DNA from: Pseudomonas entomophila
GTDB taxonomy: Bacteria > Pseudomonadota > Gammaproteobacteria > Pseudomonadales > Pseudomonadaceae
Direction of reading: 5' to 3'
DNA length: 64,000 bases
NCBI RefSeq assembly: GCF_029478665.1
Contig: NZ_JARPQB010000017.1
Span: 1-64,000 of the forward strand
The notes under the pieces are model-generated. The model did not search any database. It saw only the letters and a list, made by a program, of their open reading frames with translations, and was not told the origin of the DNA. Below, in pieces: positions 1 to 10,078 of the stretch (positions are counted from its first letter, which is position 1; each line of letters starts with the position of its first letter). Both the position numbers and the translations under genes were made by a program.

Positions 1-2
1 GC

Positions 3-42
3 AAAACCCCTATCTGCGCATGCAGGTAGGGGTTTTGTCTTT
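3..42 (+). terminator. Intrinsic terminator hairpin
   Basis: A near-perfect inverted repeat (AAAACCCCTA paired with TAGGGGTTTT) closes over a short loop and runs into a T-rich tract (TTTTGTCTTT) on the + strand. The opposite strand also ends in GGGGTTTTGC, so it could work in both directions. It probably terminates a gene that ends left of the window. Confidence 0.7.
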
Positions 43-66
43 GCGCCCCGGAAAAATCTTCCCCTC

Positions 67-151
67 GTAGGAGTCGGCCTTGCCGGCGAACACCGGCCAT
101 GCCGGTGCCATCCACCGCGGCGCGCCCTTCGCCGGCAAGCCGGCTCCTACA
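67..151. repeat. REP pair, GCCGGC-TTGCC-GGCGAA class
   Basis: Two inverted copies of a REP palindrome (forward at about 67-90, reverse at 128-151) flank a 37-base spacer. Each has the outer GTAGGAG arm followed by a GCCGGC/GCCGGC palindrome. The forward copy carries small mismatches. Confidence 0.8.
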
Positions 152-210
152 GGATCTGCACCCCGTGATAAGGTTCCGTACCAGTACCACCGCCCTACCA
201 GAGAGCCCCA

Positions 211-3200
211 ATGGCAATGACCACCTCACTTCACCCAGGCTTCATGATCGTCCAGGGCAACCGCCTGGATGACCTGCGCAACCTGGTGGTGAGCGTGATG
301 CGTCGCTACCCCCTGGCGCCCCTGGAAAACGAAATCGCCCTGGTGCAGAGCAATGGCATCGCCCAGTGGTTGAAACTGGCCCTGGCCGAGGATCCTCAGG
401 ACGATGACCAGGGCGGGTGCGGCATCGCCGCCGCCATCGATGTGCAATTGCCCGGTAGTTTCATGTGGCAGCTGTACCGCCGCGTACTGGGGCGCGATGA
501 AATCCCCGAAGTATCGTTGCTGGACAAGGCGCCGCTCACCTGGCGCCTGATGCGGCTGCTCCCGGAGGTGATCGAATGGCCGCACTTCGAGCCCCTGCGC
601 CGGTTCCTCACCGATGACAGTGACCTGCGCAAGCGCTACCAGCTGGCCGAGCGCCTGGCCGACCTGTTCGACCAGTACCAGGTCTACCGTGCCGACTGGC
701 TCAAGGACTGGGCGTCCGGCGCCCATGTGCTCAACACCGCACGCGGTGAGCGCAAGCCTTTGGCGGCAGGTAACCGCTGGCAGGCCGAACTGTGGCGGAT
801 ATTGCTTGAAGATGTGGGCGAAGAGGGCATGGCCCAGAGCCGCGCCGGTGTGCACCAGCGCTTTATCAAACGCATCAACAGCCTGGAGCAGGCGCCTGCC
901 GGCTTGCCGGCCCGGCTGATCGTGTTCGGCATCTCGTCGCTGCCCGCACAGATTCTCGAGGCGCTGGCGGGCCTTGCCCGTTTCAGCCAGGTGCTGCTGT
1001 GCGTGCACAACCCTTGCCGCCACCACTGGGGCGATATCGTTGCCGACAAAGACCTGCTGCGTCACCAGTACAAGCGCCAGCAGCGCAAGCAGGGCATGCC
1101 CATGCAACTGGATGACGAGTTGCTGCACCAGCACGCCCACCCGCTGCTCGCCGCCTGGGGCAAGCAGGGCCGTGACTATATCAACCTGCTCGACAGCTAC
1201 GACGACCCGGGTAGCTACCAGACGGTCTTCAGTGACGGCCGCATCGACTTGTTCAGCGACGCTGATCCCCAGACGCTGCTCAACCAGCTCCAGGACGACA
1301 TCCTCGAACTGCGCCCACTGGCAGAAACCCGTGAGCAGTGGCCAGCAGTCGATCCGGCGAAGGATCGCTCCGTGCGCTTTCATGTGGCCCATAGCCCTCA
1401 GCGCGAAGTCGAGATCCTGCATGACCAGTTGCTGGCTCGCTTCAGTGCCGACCCTACGCTGCGGCCCCGGGACATCATCGTCATGCTGCCGGCGATCGAC
1501 ACCTATGCCCCGCACATCCGCGCCGTGTTCGGCCAGTTGGAGCGCAGCGACCCCCGCTACATCCCCTTCACCCTGACCGACCAGGGGCAACGCGGCCGTG
1601 ACCCGTTGCTGATCGCCCTCGAGCATCTGCTGAAGCTGCCCGACAGCCGTTTCGCCGTCAGCGAGGTGCTCGACCTGCTGGATGTTCCAGCGGTACGGGC
1701 CCGCTTCGCCATCCAGGAGAGCGACCTGCCCACCCTGCATCGCTGGATCGAAGGCTCCGGCATCCGCTGGGGCCTGAGCGCCGAGCAGCGCGCCAGCCTG
1801 GGACTGCCCGAAGGGCTGGAGCAGAACAGCTGGCGATTCGGCTTGCGGCGCATGCTGCTGGGTTACGCCGTGGGCGTGGGTGAGGGCTGTGACGGTATCG
1901 AGCCGTACGATGAGATCGGCGGGCTCGATGCGGCCCTGATCGGCCCGCTGGTGGCCTTGCTCGATGCCCTGGACATCGCCTGCCAGGCGCTCTCGCAACC
2001 GGCCACGGCGACACAGTGGGGCGAGCGCCTGCATGCCCTGCTGCAGATCTTCTTCCTGGCTGAAGACGAACACGACGAGTTGCTGCTGGTGCAGCTACAG
2101 GATCTGCGCGACACCTGGCTGGAGACCTGCGATGCAGTCGGCCTGCAGGATCTGTTGCCGCTCACCGTGGTTCGCGAGGCCTGGTTGTCGGGCCTGGACC
2201 AAGGCAAGTTGTCTCAGCGCTTCCTCGCCGGCTCGGTGAACTTCTGCACCCTGATGCCCATGCGCGCCATCCCGTTCCGCGTGGTCTGCCTGCTGGGCAT
2301 GAACGATGGTGACTACCCGCGTGCCCAGCCGCCACTCGATTTCGACCTGATGGCCAGTGATTACCGCCCGGGTGATCGTTCCCGCCGTGAGGACGACCGC
2401 TACCTGTTGCTCGAGGCGTTACTGTCGGCCCGCGACCAGCTTTATGTCAGCTGGGTCGGGCGGAGCATTCGTGATAACAGCGAGCGGCCTGCTTCGGTCC
2501 TGGTTGGCCAACTGCGCGACCACCTGGCCGCGGGTTGGCAACTGGCAGGTGCTCGGCAGGGGCAACGGGAAGACCCGGGCCAACAGTTGTTGCACACACT
2601 GACCCAGGAACACCCGCTGCAGCCATTCAGCCTGCGTTATTTCCAGAAAGGCAGCCCGTTGTTCAGCTTCGCCCATGAGTGGCGGGTGCTGCACCAGCAG
2701 GAGGTGGACAACGATGCGCAGCACACTTCGCTGTCGGCCTACAGCAACGATGAGCCATTGAGCCTGGTGCAGTTGCAGGATTTCCTGCGCCACCCTGTGC
2801 GGCACTTTTTCAGCCAGCGCCTCAAGGTCTTCTTCGAGGCGCTGGAAGCGCCGACGCCGGATGAAGAACCCTTCGTCCTCGATGCGCTGCAACGCTATGG
2901 CCTGAGCGAAAGCCTGCTGGGCGCGGCACTGGCCGACCCGGACAACGCCGAGCGCGCCTTGCAGGCCCAGGCCCGACGCCTGCAGGCCTGCGGCTTGCTG
3001 CCCCTGGCCGGCTTCGGTGAAGCGTTGCAGGCCGAGCTGATCCAGCCGCTGCCGGACCTGTTGCAACGCCACCGTCAACTACTGCAGCGTTGGCCGACGT
3101 TGGTCGAAGGTGCCTTGCCGATTCATTTCGAACAGGGAGCGCATCGCCTGGAGGGTTGGCTGGGGCGCGTGTACCAGGCCGAGGACCAGAGCCTGCTGAG

Positions 3201-3693
3201 CATCGCCACCGTGCCCAATACCCTCGGTGCCGGGCGTCACAGCCTGAAGTGGCATCGGTTGATTCCGGCCTGGGTCATGCACCTGGCCGCGTGTGCCTCG
3301 GGTTACCCCCTGCACAGTGCGCTGGTGGCCAGCGACCTGACCTTGCTGCTCGCCCCGTTGCCGCAAGCCGAGGCCGCGGAGCGTCTGGGCGAGTTGCTGG
3401 TGGCGCGCCAGGCTGGCATGAATACGCCGCTGCCGGTGGCGGCCAAGACCGCGTTCGCCTGGCTGGCCCAGGAAGACCCGGACAAGGCCCTGGCCGCCGC
3501 CACCCGCGCCTACGAAGGTGACGGGCAGATCAGCTACGGCGAACGCAGCGAGAGCCTGGCCCTGGCCCGCCAATACCGCGACTTCGCCACCCTTGCCCTG
3601 GACGAGACTTTCGAGGGTTGGTGTGAAACGCTGTACCGCCCCCTGTTCGCAGCACCCTGGCAGACCCTGGGTAATCCGGAGAGTGCCCAATGA
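211..3693 (+). CDS. recC: Exodeoxyribonuclease V subunit gamma RecC
   Basis: RecC is the non-catalytic scaffold of the RecBCD helicase-nuclease. In the characterised enzyme it reads the recombination hotspot Chi during double-strand-break repair and degradation of linear DNA. The 1160-residue product is close to the usual family length and opens with the typical region around FMIVQGNRLDDLR. It has the family's central segment with GMNDGDYPR (about residue 697) and FDLMASDYRPGDRSRREDDR. The start at 211 follows a weak purine-rich AGAG; ATG at 217 is a possible alternative. Its stop overlaps the recB start (ATGA), so the three subunits are translationally coupled. A 615-residue reading frame on the other strand is a high-GC shadow. 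Confidence 0.97.
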   Translation: MAMTTSLHPGFMIVQGNRLDDLRNLVVSVMRRYPLAPLENEIALVQSNGIAQWLKLALAEDPQDDDQGGCGIAAAIDVQLPGSFMWQLYRRVLGRDEIPEVSLLDKAPLTWRLMRLLPEVIEWPHFEPLRRFLTDDSDLRKRYQLAERLADLFDQYQVYRADWLKDWASGAHVLNTARGERKPLAAGNRWQAELWRILLEDVGEEGMAQSRAGVHQRFIKRINSLEQAPAGLPARLIVFGISSLPAQILEALAGLARFSQVLLCVHNPCRHHWGDIVADKDLLRHQYKRQQRKQGMPMQLDDELLHQHAHPLLAAWGKQGRDYINLLDSYDDPGSYQTVFSDGRIDLFSDADPQTLLNQLQDDILELRPLAETREQWPAVDPAKDRSVRFHVAHSPQREVEILHDQLLARFSADPTLRPRDIIVMLPAIDTYAPHIRAVFGQLERSDPRYIPFTLTDQGQRGRDPLLIALEHLLKLPDSRFAVSEVLDLLDVPAVRARFAIQESDLPTLHRWIEGSGIRWGLSAEQRASLGLPEGLEQNSWRFGLRRMLLGYAVGVGEGCDGIEPYDEIGGLDAALIGPLVALLDALDIACQALSQPATATQWGERLHALLQIFFLAEDEHDELLLVQLQDLRDTWLETCDAVGLQDLLPLTVVREAWLSGLDQGKLSQRFLAGSVNFCTLMPMRAIPFRVVCLLGMNDGDYPRAQPPLDFDLMASDYRPGDRSRREDDRYLLLEALLSARDQLYVSWVGRSIRDNSERPASVLVGQLRDHLAAGWQLAGARQGQREDPGQQLLHTLTQEHPLQPFSLRYFQKGSPLFSFAHEWRVLHQQEVDNDAQHTSLSAYSNDEPLSLVQLQDFLRHPVRHFFSQRLKVFFEALEAPTPDEEPFVLDALQRYGLSESLLGAALADPDNAERALQAQARRLQACGLLPLAGFGEALQAELIQPLPDLLQRHRQLLQRWPTLVEGALPIHFEQGAHRLEGWLGRVYQAEDQSLLSIATVPNTLGAGRHSLKWHRLIPAWVMHLAACASGYPLHSALVASDLTLLLAPLPQAEAAERLGELLVARQAGMNTPLPVAAKTAFAWLAQEDPDKALAAATRAYEGDGQISYGERSESLALARQYRDFATLALDETFEGWCETLYRPLFAAPWQTLGNPESAQ

Positions 3694-6600
3694 GCCAAGC
3701 CCGCCCCCTGGCGTTGCGCTTCCCACTGCACGGCAGCCAACTGATCGAAGCGAGCGCCGGTACCGGCAAGACCTTCACCATCTCGGCGTTGTACCTGCGC
3801 CTGATCCTGGGGCACGGCGGCGAGCAGGGCTTTGCCCGTGAACTGTTGCCCCCGCAGATCCTCGTGGTGACCTTCACCGACGCGGCCACCAAGGAGCTGC
3901 GCGAACGTATCCGCACACGGCTGGCTGAGGCCGCGCGGTTCTTCCGTGACGAGCTGGACGATGCCGACCCACTGCTGCACCAGCTGCGCGACGATTATCC
4001 ACAGGCGCATTGGCCGCGCTGCGCAAGCCGCCTGGAGATCGCCGTGCAGTGGATGGACGAGGCCGCGGTGTCGACCATCCACGGTTGGTGCCAGCGGATG
4101 CTGCGCGAGCACGCTTTCGACAGCGGCAGCCTGTTCACCCAGAGTCTGGAAACCGATCACAGTGAACTGCTCGGCCAAGTGATGCGCGATTACTGGCGAC
4201 GCTTCTGCTATGGCATGCGTGGCGAGGCACTGGCCTGGGTGCGTGGCAACTGGGGCAGCCCCGATGCATTGCTGCCGCGTATCCGCCCGTTGTTCGGCCG
4301 GGTGCACGGCGAGCAGGACGACGCCGAACCCCAGGCCTTGATCGAAGCCACCCTACGCCAGCGCAGCGAGCAGTTGGGCCAGCTCAAGGCACCGTGGAGC
4401 GCTTGGGCGGATGAGTTGCAACAGCTGTGCCGCGATGCCGTGGCCGCCAAGCAGGCCGATGGCCGCAAATTACAGGCACGCTACTTCGAGCCCTGGTTCG
4501 ACAAGCTGCGCGCCTGGGCGGGCGACGAGCAGGCCATGGAGCTGGACCTGGGCACCGGTTTCACCCGGCTGACCAGCGCCGGCATGGCCGAGGCGTGGAA
4601 GTCCGGTGAGCCACCGGAGCACCCGGCCCTGCGCGCCATGGAAAGCCTGCGCGAACAGTTGCAGGGGCTGGCCAGCCCCGATGTCCGATTGCTCGAACAT
4701 GCCGCCGCCTGGGTGTCGGCGCGCTTCGAAGTGGAGAAGCGCCGCCGCGCGGAGATGGGTTTCGACGACATGCTCCTGCGCTTGCAGCATGCCCTGGGCA
4801 GCGAGGCCGGCGAGCGCCTGGCCGGGTTGATCCGCGAGCAGTTTCCAGTAGCGCTGATCGACGAGTTCCAGGACACCGACCCGGTGCAGTACGGCATCTT
4901 CGAGCGCATCTATCGCATCAGCGAGAACAACCCGGATACCGGACTGTTCATGATCGGTGACCCGAAGCAGGCCATCTACGCCTTCCGCGGTGCCGATATC
5001 TACACCTACCTGGCGGCGCGCCGTGCCACCCGCGGCCGCCTGCACAGCCTGGACACCAACTTCCGTTCGAGCCAGGCCATGGTCGCGGCGGTGAACCGTG
5101 TATTCCTCCAGGCCGAGGCGCGTAGTGAAGGGCGCGGCGCCTTCCTGTTCCGCGCCCACGGCGACAACCCGTTGCCGTTCGTCGAAGTCCACGCCAAGGG
5201 GCGCGCCGAGCACTTGCTGGTCGACGGTCAGCCCATCGCAGCCTTGCACTGCTGGCAACTGGAGGCTGACGAACCGGTCTCCAACACGCTCTACCGTCAG
5301 CGCCTCGCAGCCAGTTGCGCCAGCCATATCGTGGAATTGCTCAATAGTGGGCAGCGGGGCGTCAGTGGTTTTGCCGACAAGGACGGCACGCTGCGCCCCT
5401 GCCTACCCTCGGATATCGCCATCCTGGTGCGCGATGGCCGCGAGGCGCAGCTGGTTCGTGCCGAGTTGGCCGCCCGCGATGTGCGTAGCGTGTACCTGTC
5501 GGACAAGGACTCGGTGTTCGCCGCCCAGGAAGCCCATGACTTGCTGGCCTGGCTCAAGGCCTGCGCCGAGCCGGATTCCGAGCGCCTGCTCAAGGCCGCC
5601 CTGGCCAGCATCACCCTCGACCTGCCGTTGATCGACCTGGAGCGGCTGAACCAGGACGAGCGGGTCTGGGAGAACTGGGTGATGCGCTTCCGGCGTTACC
5701 GCGACACCTGGCAACGCCAGGGCGTGCTGCCGATGCTGCGCCGGTTGCTGCACGACTTCCAGCTGCCGCGCAGCCTGATGGCGCGCAGTGATGGCGAGCG
5801 GGTGCTGACCAACCTGCTGCACCTGGCCGAGCTGCTGCAACAGGCGGCCGGTGAGCTCGATGGCGAACAGGCGCTGATCCGCCACCTCGCCGAGCACCTG
5901 GCCAATGCCGGGCAGGTGGGGGAGGAGCAGATCCTGCGCCTGGAAAGCGACGAGCAACTGGTCAAGGTGGTGACCATCCACAAGTCCAAGGGCCTGGAGT
6001 ACCCCCTGGTGTACCTGCCGTTCATCTGCACCAGCAAACCGGTGGATGGACAACGCCTGCCCCTGGCCTGGCATGACGACGACGGCTTGGCGCACTTGAC
6101 GCTCACCCCCGATGCCGAGCAGATCGAGCGCGCCGACGACGAGCGTCTGGCCGAAGACCTGCGCCTGCTCTATGTCGCCCTGACCCGTGCCCAGCATGCG
6201 TGCTGGCTGGGTGTCGCCGACCTCAAGCGCGGTACCCAGCGCAGTTCGCAGCTGCACCGCTCGGCCCTGGGCTACCTGCTCGGCGGCGGCTCGGCGCTGA
6301 AGGCGTCGAGCGAACTGAGCGAATGGTTGCGGATGCTGGTCGCAGCCAACCCGGCCATCGCCAGTGGGCCGGTGCCGGAGGCGGACGCGCAGTGCTATCG
6401 CATGCCCGAGAGCCAGCGTGAGCTGCTGCCGCCACGCAAGCCGCGACGCGCGGCGGCCGAGCACTGGTGGATCGCTTCCTACAGCGCCTTGCGCGTGGGT
6501 GACCAGACCCTGGTCGCCGACAGCTCCCAGGCCCAGCAACTGCTGGACGACGAGGTGCTGGACAGCCTGCAATTGCGCGAAGTACCGGCCGAGGCGGGCG

Positions 6601-7361
6601 ATATCCACCGTTTCCCCCGTGGCCCGAACCCCGGTACCTTCCTCCACGGCCTGCTGGAGTGGGCTGGCAATGAAGGTTTCGCCGAGGTCGCCGCACAGCC
6701 GGATCGGCTCGAGGACACCGTTGCCCGACGCTGCAACCGGCGCGACTGGAAAGGCTGGATCCCCACGCTCACCCAGTGGTTGCAGCAGATGCTGGTACAG
6801 CCGATGCCGCTGACGGATACCCACCTCACCCTCGCCGAACTGGGCCAGTACCAGATCGAGATGGAGTTCTGGTTCGCCAGCCACAACGTCGATGCCGTGC
6901 AGCTCGACCAGCTGGTGCTGCGCCACACCCATGGCGGCACGGCCCGCCCGGGCGCGCAGCCGACCCAGCTCAATGGCATGTTCAAGGGCTTCATCGACCT
7001 GGCCTTCGAGCTGGACGGGCGCTACTACGTGGCGGACTACAAGTCCAACTGGCTCGGCCCGGATGCCCAGGCCTACGGGCCGCTGGCCATGGAGCAGGCG
7101 ATCCTCGAGCACCGCTATGACTTGCAATACGTGCTCTACCTGCTGGCCCTGCATCGGCAATTGCGCGCCCGCCTGCCTGGCTATGACTACGACCGCCATG
7201 TCGGCGGTGCCCTGTTCATCTTCCTGCGTGGCGTGACGCCTGCGGGCCATGGCCTGTATCACGCCCGGCCGCCCCGTGCGCTGATCGAGGCGCTGGACGC
7301 ATTGTTCCGGGGTATCAATGCCCCCGAACAGCAGGACCTGTTTGCCGGAGCCGCGCCATGA
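3690..7361 (+). CDS. recB: Exodeoxyribonuclease V subunit beta RecB
   Basis: RecB is the 3'-5' SF1A helicase and sole nuclease subunit of RecBCD. In 1223 residues it shows the Walker A motif SAGTGKT near residue 22, the Walker B/motif II LIDEFQDTDP near 390, motif V VTIHKSKGLEYP near 760 and motif VI LLYVALTRAQ near 825. The C-terminal PD-(D/E)XK nuclease has DYKSNWLG near 1115 and the preceding FKGFIDLAFE. All catalytic positions needed for helicase and nuclease look intact. It overlaps recC and recD by 4 bases each (ATGA), the standard compact recCBD arrangement of pseudomonads. Confidence 0.98.
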   Translation: MSQARPLALRFPLHGSQLIEASAGTGKTFTISALYLRLILGHGGEQGFARELLPPQILVVTFTDAATKELRERIRTRLAEAARFFRDELDDADPLLHQLRDDYPQAHWPRCASRLEIAVQWMDEAAVSTIHGWCQRMLREHAFDSGSLFTQSLETDHSELLGQVMRDYWRRFCYGMRGEALAWVRGNWGSPDALLPRIRPLFGRVHGEQDDAEPQALIEATLRQRSEQLGQLKAPWSAWADELQQLCRDAVAAKQADGRKLQARYFEPWFDKLRAWAGDEQAMELDLGTGFTRLTSAGMAEAWKSGEPPEHPALRAMESLREQLQGLASPDVRLLEHAAAWVSARFEVEKRRRAEMGFDDMLLRLQHALGSEAGERLAGLIREQFPVALIDEFQDTDPVQYGIFERIYRISENNPDTGLFMIGDPKQAIYAFRGADIYTYLAARRATRGRLHSLDTNFRSSQAMVAAVNRVFLQAEARSEGRGAFLFRAHGDNPLPFVEVHAKGRAEHLLVDGQPIAALHCWQLEADEPVSNTLYRQRLAASCASHIVELLNSGQRGVSGFADKDGTLRPCLPSDIAILVRDGREAQLVRAELAARDVRSVYLSDKDSVFAAQEAHDLLAWLKACAEPDSERLLKAALASITLDLPLIDLERLNQDERVWENWVMRFRRYRDTWQRQGVLPMLRRLLHDFQLPRSLMARSDGERVLTNLLHLAELLQQAAGELDGEQALIRHLAEHLANAGQVGEEQILRLESDEQLVKVVTIHKSKGLEYPLVYLPFICTSKPVDGQRLPLAWHDDDGLAHLTLTPDAEQIERADDERLAEDLRLLYVALTRAQHACWLGVADLKRGTQRSSQLHRSALGYLLGGGSALKASSELSEWLRMLVAANPAIASGPVPEADAQCYRMPESQRELLPPRKPRRAAAEHWWIASYSALRVGDQTLVADSSQAQQLLDDEVLDSLQLREVPAEAGDIHRFPRGPNPGTFLHGLLEWAGNEGFAEVAAQPDRLEDTVARRCNRRDWKGWIPTLTQWLQQMLVQPMPLTDTHLTLAELGQYQIEMEFWFASHNVDAVQLDQLVLRHTHGGTARPGAQPTQLNGMFKGFIDLAFELDGRYYVADYKSNWLGPDAQAYGPLAMEQAILEHRYDLQYVLYLLALHRQLRARLPGYDYDRHVGGALFIFLRGVTPAGHGLYHARPPRALIEALDALFRGINAPEQQDLFAGAAP

Positions 7362-9433
7362 GCCGAAGCCTCGATGACCTGCTGCCCACCGCGCTGCAAG
7401 CCGAGCACCTGAGCGCGCTGGCGCCCCTGCGCGACAGCCAGGATCTGCTGGCCCTGCTCGACCGTTGGGTGGAACGCGGCTGGCTGCGCGCCCTGGACCG
7501 GGCGTTCGTGAGCTTTCTCGAAGAGCGTGCCCCTGGCTGCGACCCACTGGTGCTGCTGGCGGCGGCCTTGGCCAGCCATCAGTTGGGCCATGGCCATGTC
7601 TGCCTGGACCTGGCGCAGACCTTGGCCGAGCCGGACTTCGCCTTGTCGTTGCCACCGGAAGGGGATGCCCTGGCCGGGCCATTGCTGCTGCCTTCGCAAC
7701 TGCTGGCCAGCCTCGACCTGGGCACCTGGCTGCAGCGCATCGGCGAAAGCGCTCTGGTGGCCAATGGCGATGCCATTGAGCAGCGCTCCCGGCCATTGGT
7801 GCTCAGCGCACAGCGCCTGTACCTGCGGCGCTACTGGACCTACGAGCGGCGCATCGACGCTGCCCTGCACGAGCGTCTGGCTCGCCTGCAACCTCAGCAG
7901 GGCGACCTCTCGCTGCGCCTGGCGCAGCTGTTCGAAGGCGGTACGCCGGCTGCCGAAGTGGACTGGCAGAAACTGGCCTGCGCCCTGGCCACCCGCGCCG
8001 GTTTCAGTGTCATCACCGGTGGCCCCGGCACCGGCAAGACCACCACCGTGGTGCGCTTGCTCGGCCTGTTGCAGGCGCCTGCGGTGGAGCAGGGGCGCCC
8101 CTTGCGCATCCGCCTGGCGGCGCCCACCGGCAAGGCGGCGGCACGCCTGACCGAGTCCATCGGGCAACAAGTCGAGCGGCTGCAGGTGGCTGATGAAGTG
8201 CGTGCGCACATTCCCACCGAAGTCAGCACTGTTCACCGCCTGCTCGGCAGCCGCCCGGGCTCGCGCCATTTCCGCCATCATGCGGGCAACCCACTGCCGC
8301 TGGATGTGCTGGTGGTCGACGAGGCGTCGATGATCGACCTGGAAATGATGGCCAACCTGCTCGATGCCCTGCCACCCAATGCGCGCTTGGTGTTGCTGGG
8401 TGACAAGGATCAGCTGGCGTCGGTAGAAGCCGGGGCGGTGCTGGGCGACCTGTGCCGCGACGCGGAAGACGGCTGCTACTGGCCGCAGACCCTTGCCTGG
8501 CTGGAGCAGGTGGGTGGGCAGTCGCTGAGTGGCATCGGCCTGAAACCGGGCGATGGCCAGCGCAACCCGCTGGCCCAGCAGATCGTCATGCTGCGTCACT
8601 CCCGTCGCTTCGGTGAAGGCAGTGGCATCGGCCAACTGGCGCGTCTGGTCAATCGTCAGCAGGCCAGGGAAGCTCGAGAGTTGTTGGCGAGCCAACCACA
8701 GGATGTCTTCTGCCTGACCTTGGGTGGCGAGCACGACAAGCGCTTCGACCGCCTGCTGCTTGATGGCCTCAACCAAGGTGTCGACGGCCCGCAAGGCTAT
8801 CGCGGCTACCTGCGCGCCATCGGCCGCCTGCGTCCGCCGCCCGGTACCCCCGGCGACGATCCGCGCTGGGAGCAATGGGCCGGGGAAGTGCTGCGCAGCT
8901 TCGAGGACTTCCAGTTGCTTTGCGCCGTGCGCAAGGGCGCCTGGGGCGTCGAAGGCCTGAACGAGCGGGTGGCGCGGGTGCTGCACAACGCCGGGCTGAT
9001 CGACAGCCAGCAAGCCTGGTACGAAGGGCGCCCTGTGCTGGTGACGCGCAACGACTATGGCCTGGGCCTGATGAACGGCGATATCGGCATCGCCCTGCGC
9101 CTGCCGGACGATCAGGGCCAGGCCCTGCTGCGCGTCGCCTTCCCGCGCAACGACGGCAGTGGCGGCGTGCGTTTCGTCCTGCCCAGCCGCCTGAGCGAAG
9201 TGGAGACCGTGTTCGCCATGACCGTGCACAAGTCCCAGGGCTCGGAGTTCAGCCACACCGCGCTGGTGCTGCCCGATGCGCTCAACCCGGTGCTGACCAA
9301 GGAACTGGTGTACACCGGCATTACCCGGGCCAAGCACTGCTTCAGCCTGGTCGAGCCACGGACCGGGGTGTTCGAGGAGGCTGTCGGGCGCAAGGTCAGG
9401 CGTGTCTCCGGGCTGATGCTGGAACAGGTGTGA
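7358..9433 (+). CDS. recD: Exodeoxyribonuclease V subunit alpha RecD
   Basis: RecD is the 5'-3' SF1B helicase of RecBCD. The 691-residue protein carries Walker A GGPGTGKTTTV at about residue 220, Walker B VVDEASMIDLEMM at about 318, LLGDKDQLASVE, and the C-terminal MTVHKSQGSEF at about 620 followed by YTGITRAK. It is somewhat longer than the E. coli protein; the extra length lies partly in the poorly conserved N-terminal domain that contacts RecC. It starts within the recB stop (ATGA) and is the last gene of the operon. Confidence 0.98.
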   Translation: MSRSLDDLLPTALQAEHLSALAPLRDSQDLLALLDRWVERGWLRALDRAFVSFLEERAPGCDPLVLLAAALASHQLGHGHVCLDLAQTLAEPDFALSLPPEGDALAGPLLLPSQLLASLDLGTWLQRIGESALVANGDAIEQRSRPLVLSAQRLYLRRYWTYERRIDAALHERLARLQPQQGDLSLRLAQLFEGGTPAAEVDWQKLACALATRAGFSVITGGPGTGKTTTVVRLLGLLQAPAVEQGRPLRIRLAAPTGKAAARLTESIGQQVERLQVADEVRAHIPTEVSTVHRLLGSRPGSRHFRHHAGNPLPLDVLVVDEASMIDLEMMANLLDALPPNARLVLLGDKDQLASVEAGAVLGDLCRDAEDGCYWPQTLAWLEQVGGQSLSGIGLKPGDGQRNPLAQQIVMLRHSRRFGEGSGIGQLARLVNRQQAREARELLASQPQDVFCLTLGGEHDKRFDRLLLDGLNQGVDGPQGYRGYLRAIGRLRPPPGTPGDDPRWEQWAGEVLRSFEDFQLLCAVRKGAWGVEGLNERVARVLHNAGLIDSQQAWYEGRPVLVTRNDYGLGLMNGDIGIALRLPDDQGQALLRVAFPRNDGSGGVRFVLPSRLSEVETVFAMTVHKSQGSEFSHTALVLPDALNPVLTKELVYTGITRAKHCFSLVEPRTGVFEEAVGRKVRRVSGLMLEQV

Positions 9434-9502
9434 TGCGGGTGTAGCGACGCGGTGTGCTATCGTTGCGGCATTATCCGGAAACCCTCTGAGAGATTTCCCT
9501 CC

Positions 9503-10078
9503 ATGACAGTGGCTGTCTCGGCCTTGAGACGCGTGATGGGCTGTGTGCTCTCGCTGCTGACGGCCATGCTGTTGTCGAACGGCGCTCCTGCCTGGGCGGG
9601 CAGCGCCGCGTCGGACGCGCAGGTCCAGCAGCGGGCCAAGGCCGTGACCCAGGTGGTGCTGGGCATCCTCAGCTATGCGCGCTGGCCCGCCGAGCCCAAC
9701 CCCTTGCGCTTGTGCCTGGTCGGCCCCACCGAATACGCGGACGACCTGATCAAGGGCAATGTGCAGAATTCCGGGCACGCCTTGCAGGTACGGCGCCTGC
9801 TGGCCGGCGACGCCAGTGTCAGCAGCGGCTGCGACGCGGTGTACATCGGCAAGCTCGACAGCGCCCAGCGCGAGCAGTTGTTCAAGGCCATCAACAGCCA
9901 CCCGGTGCTGAGCATCAGCGAGGCCGACGACCCGTGCACCGTTGGCAGCCTGTTCTGCCTGCGGGTGGGCGACCAGCAGGTGGCCTTTGACGTCAACCTC
10001 GATTCGGTGGCCCGCAGCGGCGTGCGCATCCACCCCAGCGTGCTGCAGCTGTCGCGGCGCCGGGCGGGGCAACCATGA
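9503..10078 (+). CDS. yfiR: YfiR family periplasmic repressor of the diguanylate cyclase YfiN
   Basis: YfiR (DUF4154 family; TpbA-TpbB-like circuit in P. aeruginosa) is a periplasmic protein that holds the inner-membrane cyclase YfiN inactive and releases it under redox or envelope stress. The 191-residue product starts with a signal peptide (RR then a hydrophobic stretch ending AWAG). The mature part has four cysteines. The CTVGSLFC pair matches the spacing of the conserved disulfide I recall for YfiR. I chose ATG 9503 over the upstream GTG 9452 because it gives a clean signal peptide and follows GAGAG. The stop overlaps the yfiN start (ATGA). Confidence 0.9.
   Translation: MTVAVSALRRVMGCVLSLLTAMLLSNGAPAWAGSAASDAQVQQRAKAVTQVVLGILSYARWPAEPNPLRLCLVGPTEYADDLIKGNVQNSGHALQVRRLLAGDASVSSGCDAVYIGKLDSAQREQLFKAINSHPVLSISEADDPCTVGSLFCLRVGDQQVAFDVNLDSVARSGVRIHPSVLQLSRRRAGQP

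Noticed and set aside
226..2073. 615-residue open frame antisense to recC (and 797- and 937-residue frames antisense to recB/recD)
   Set aside because: They lie opposite well-supported recBCD genes and arise from high GC with few stops; the translations are low-complexity (Gln/Ala/Arg-rich) and show no family motif.
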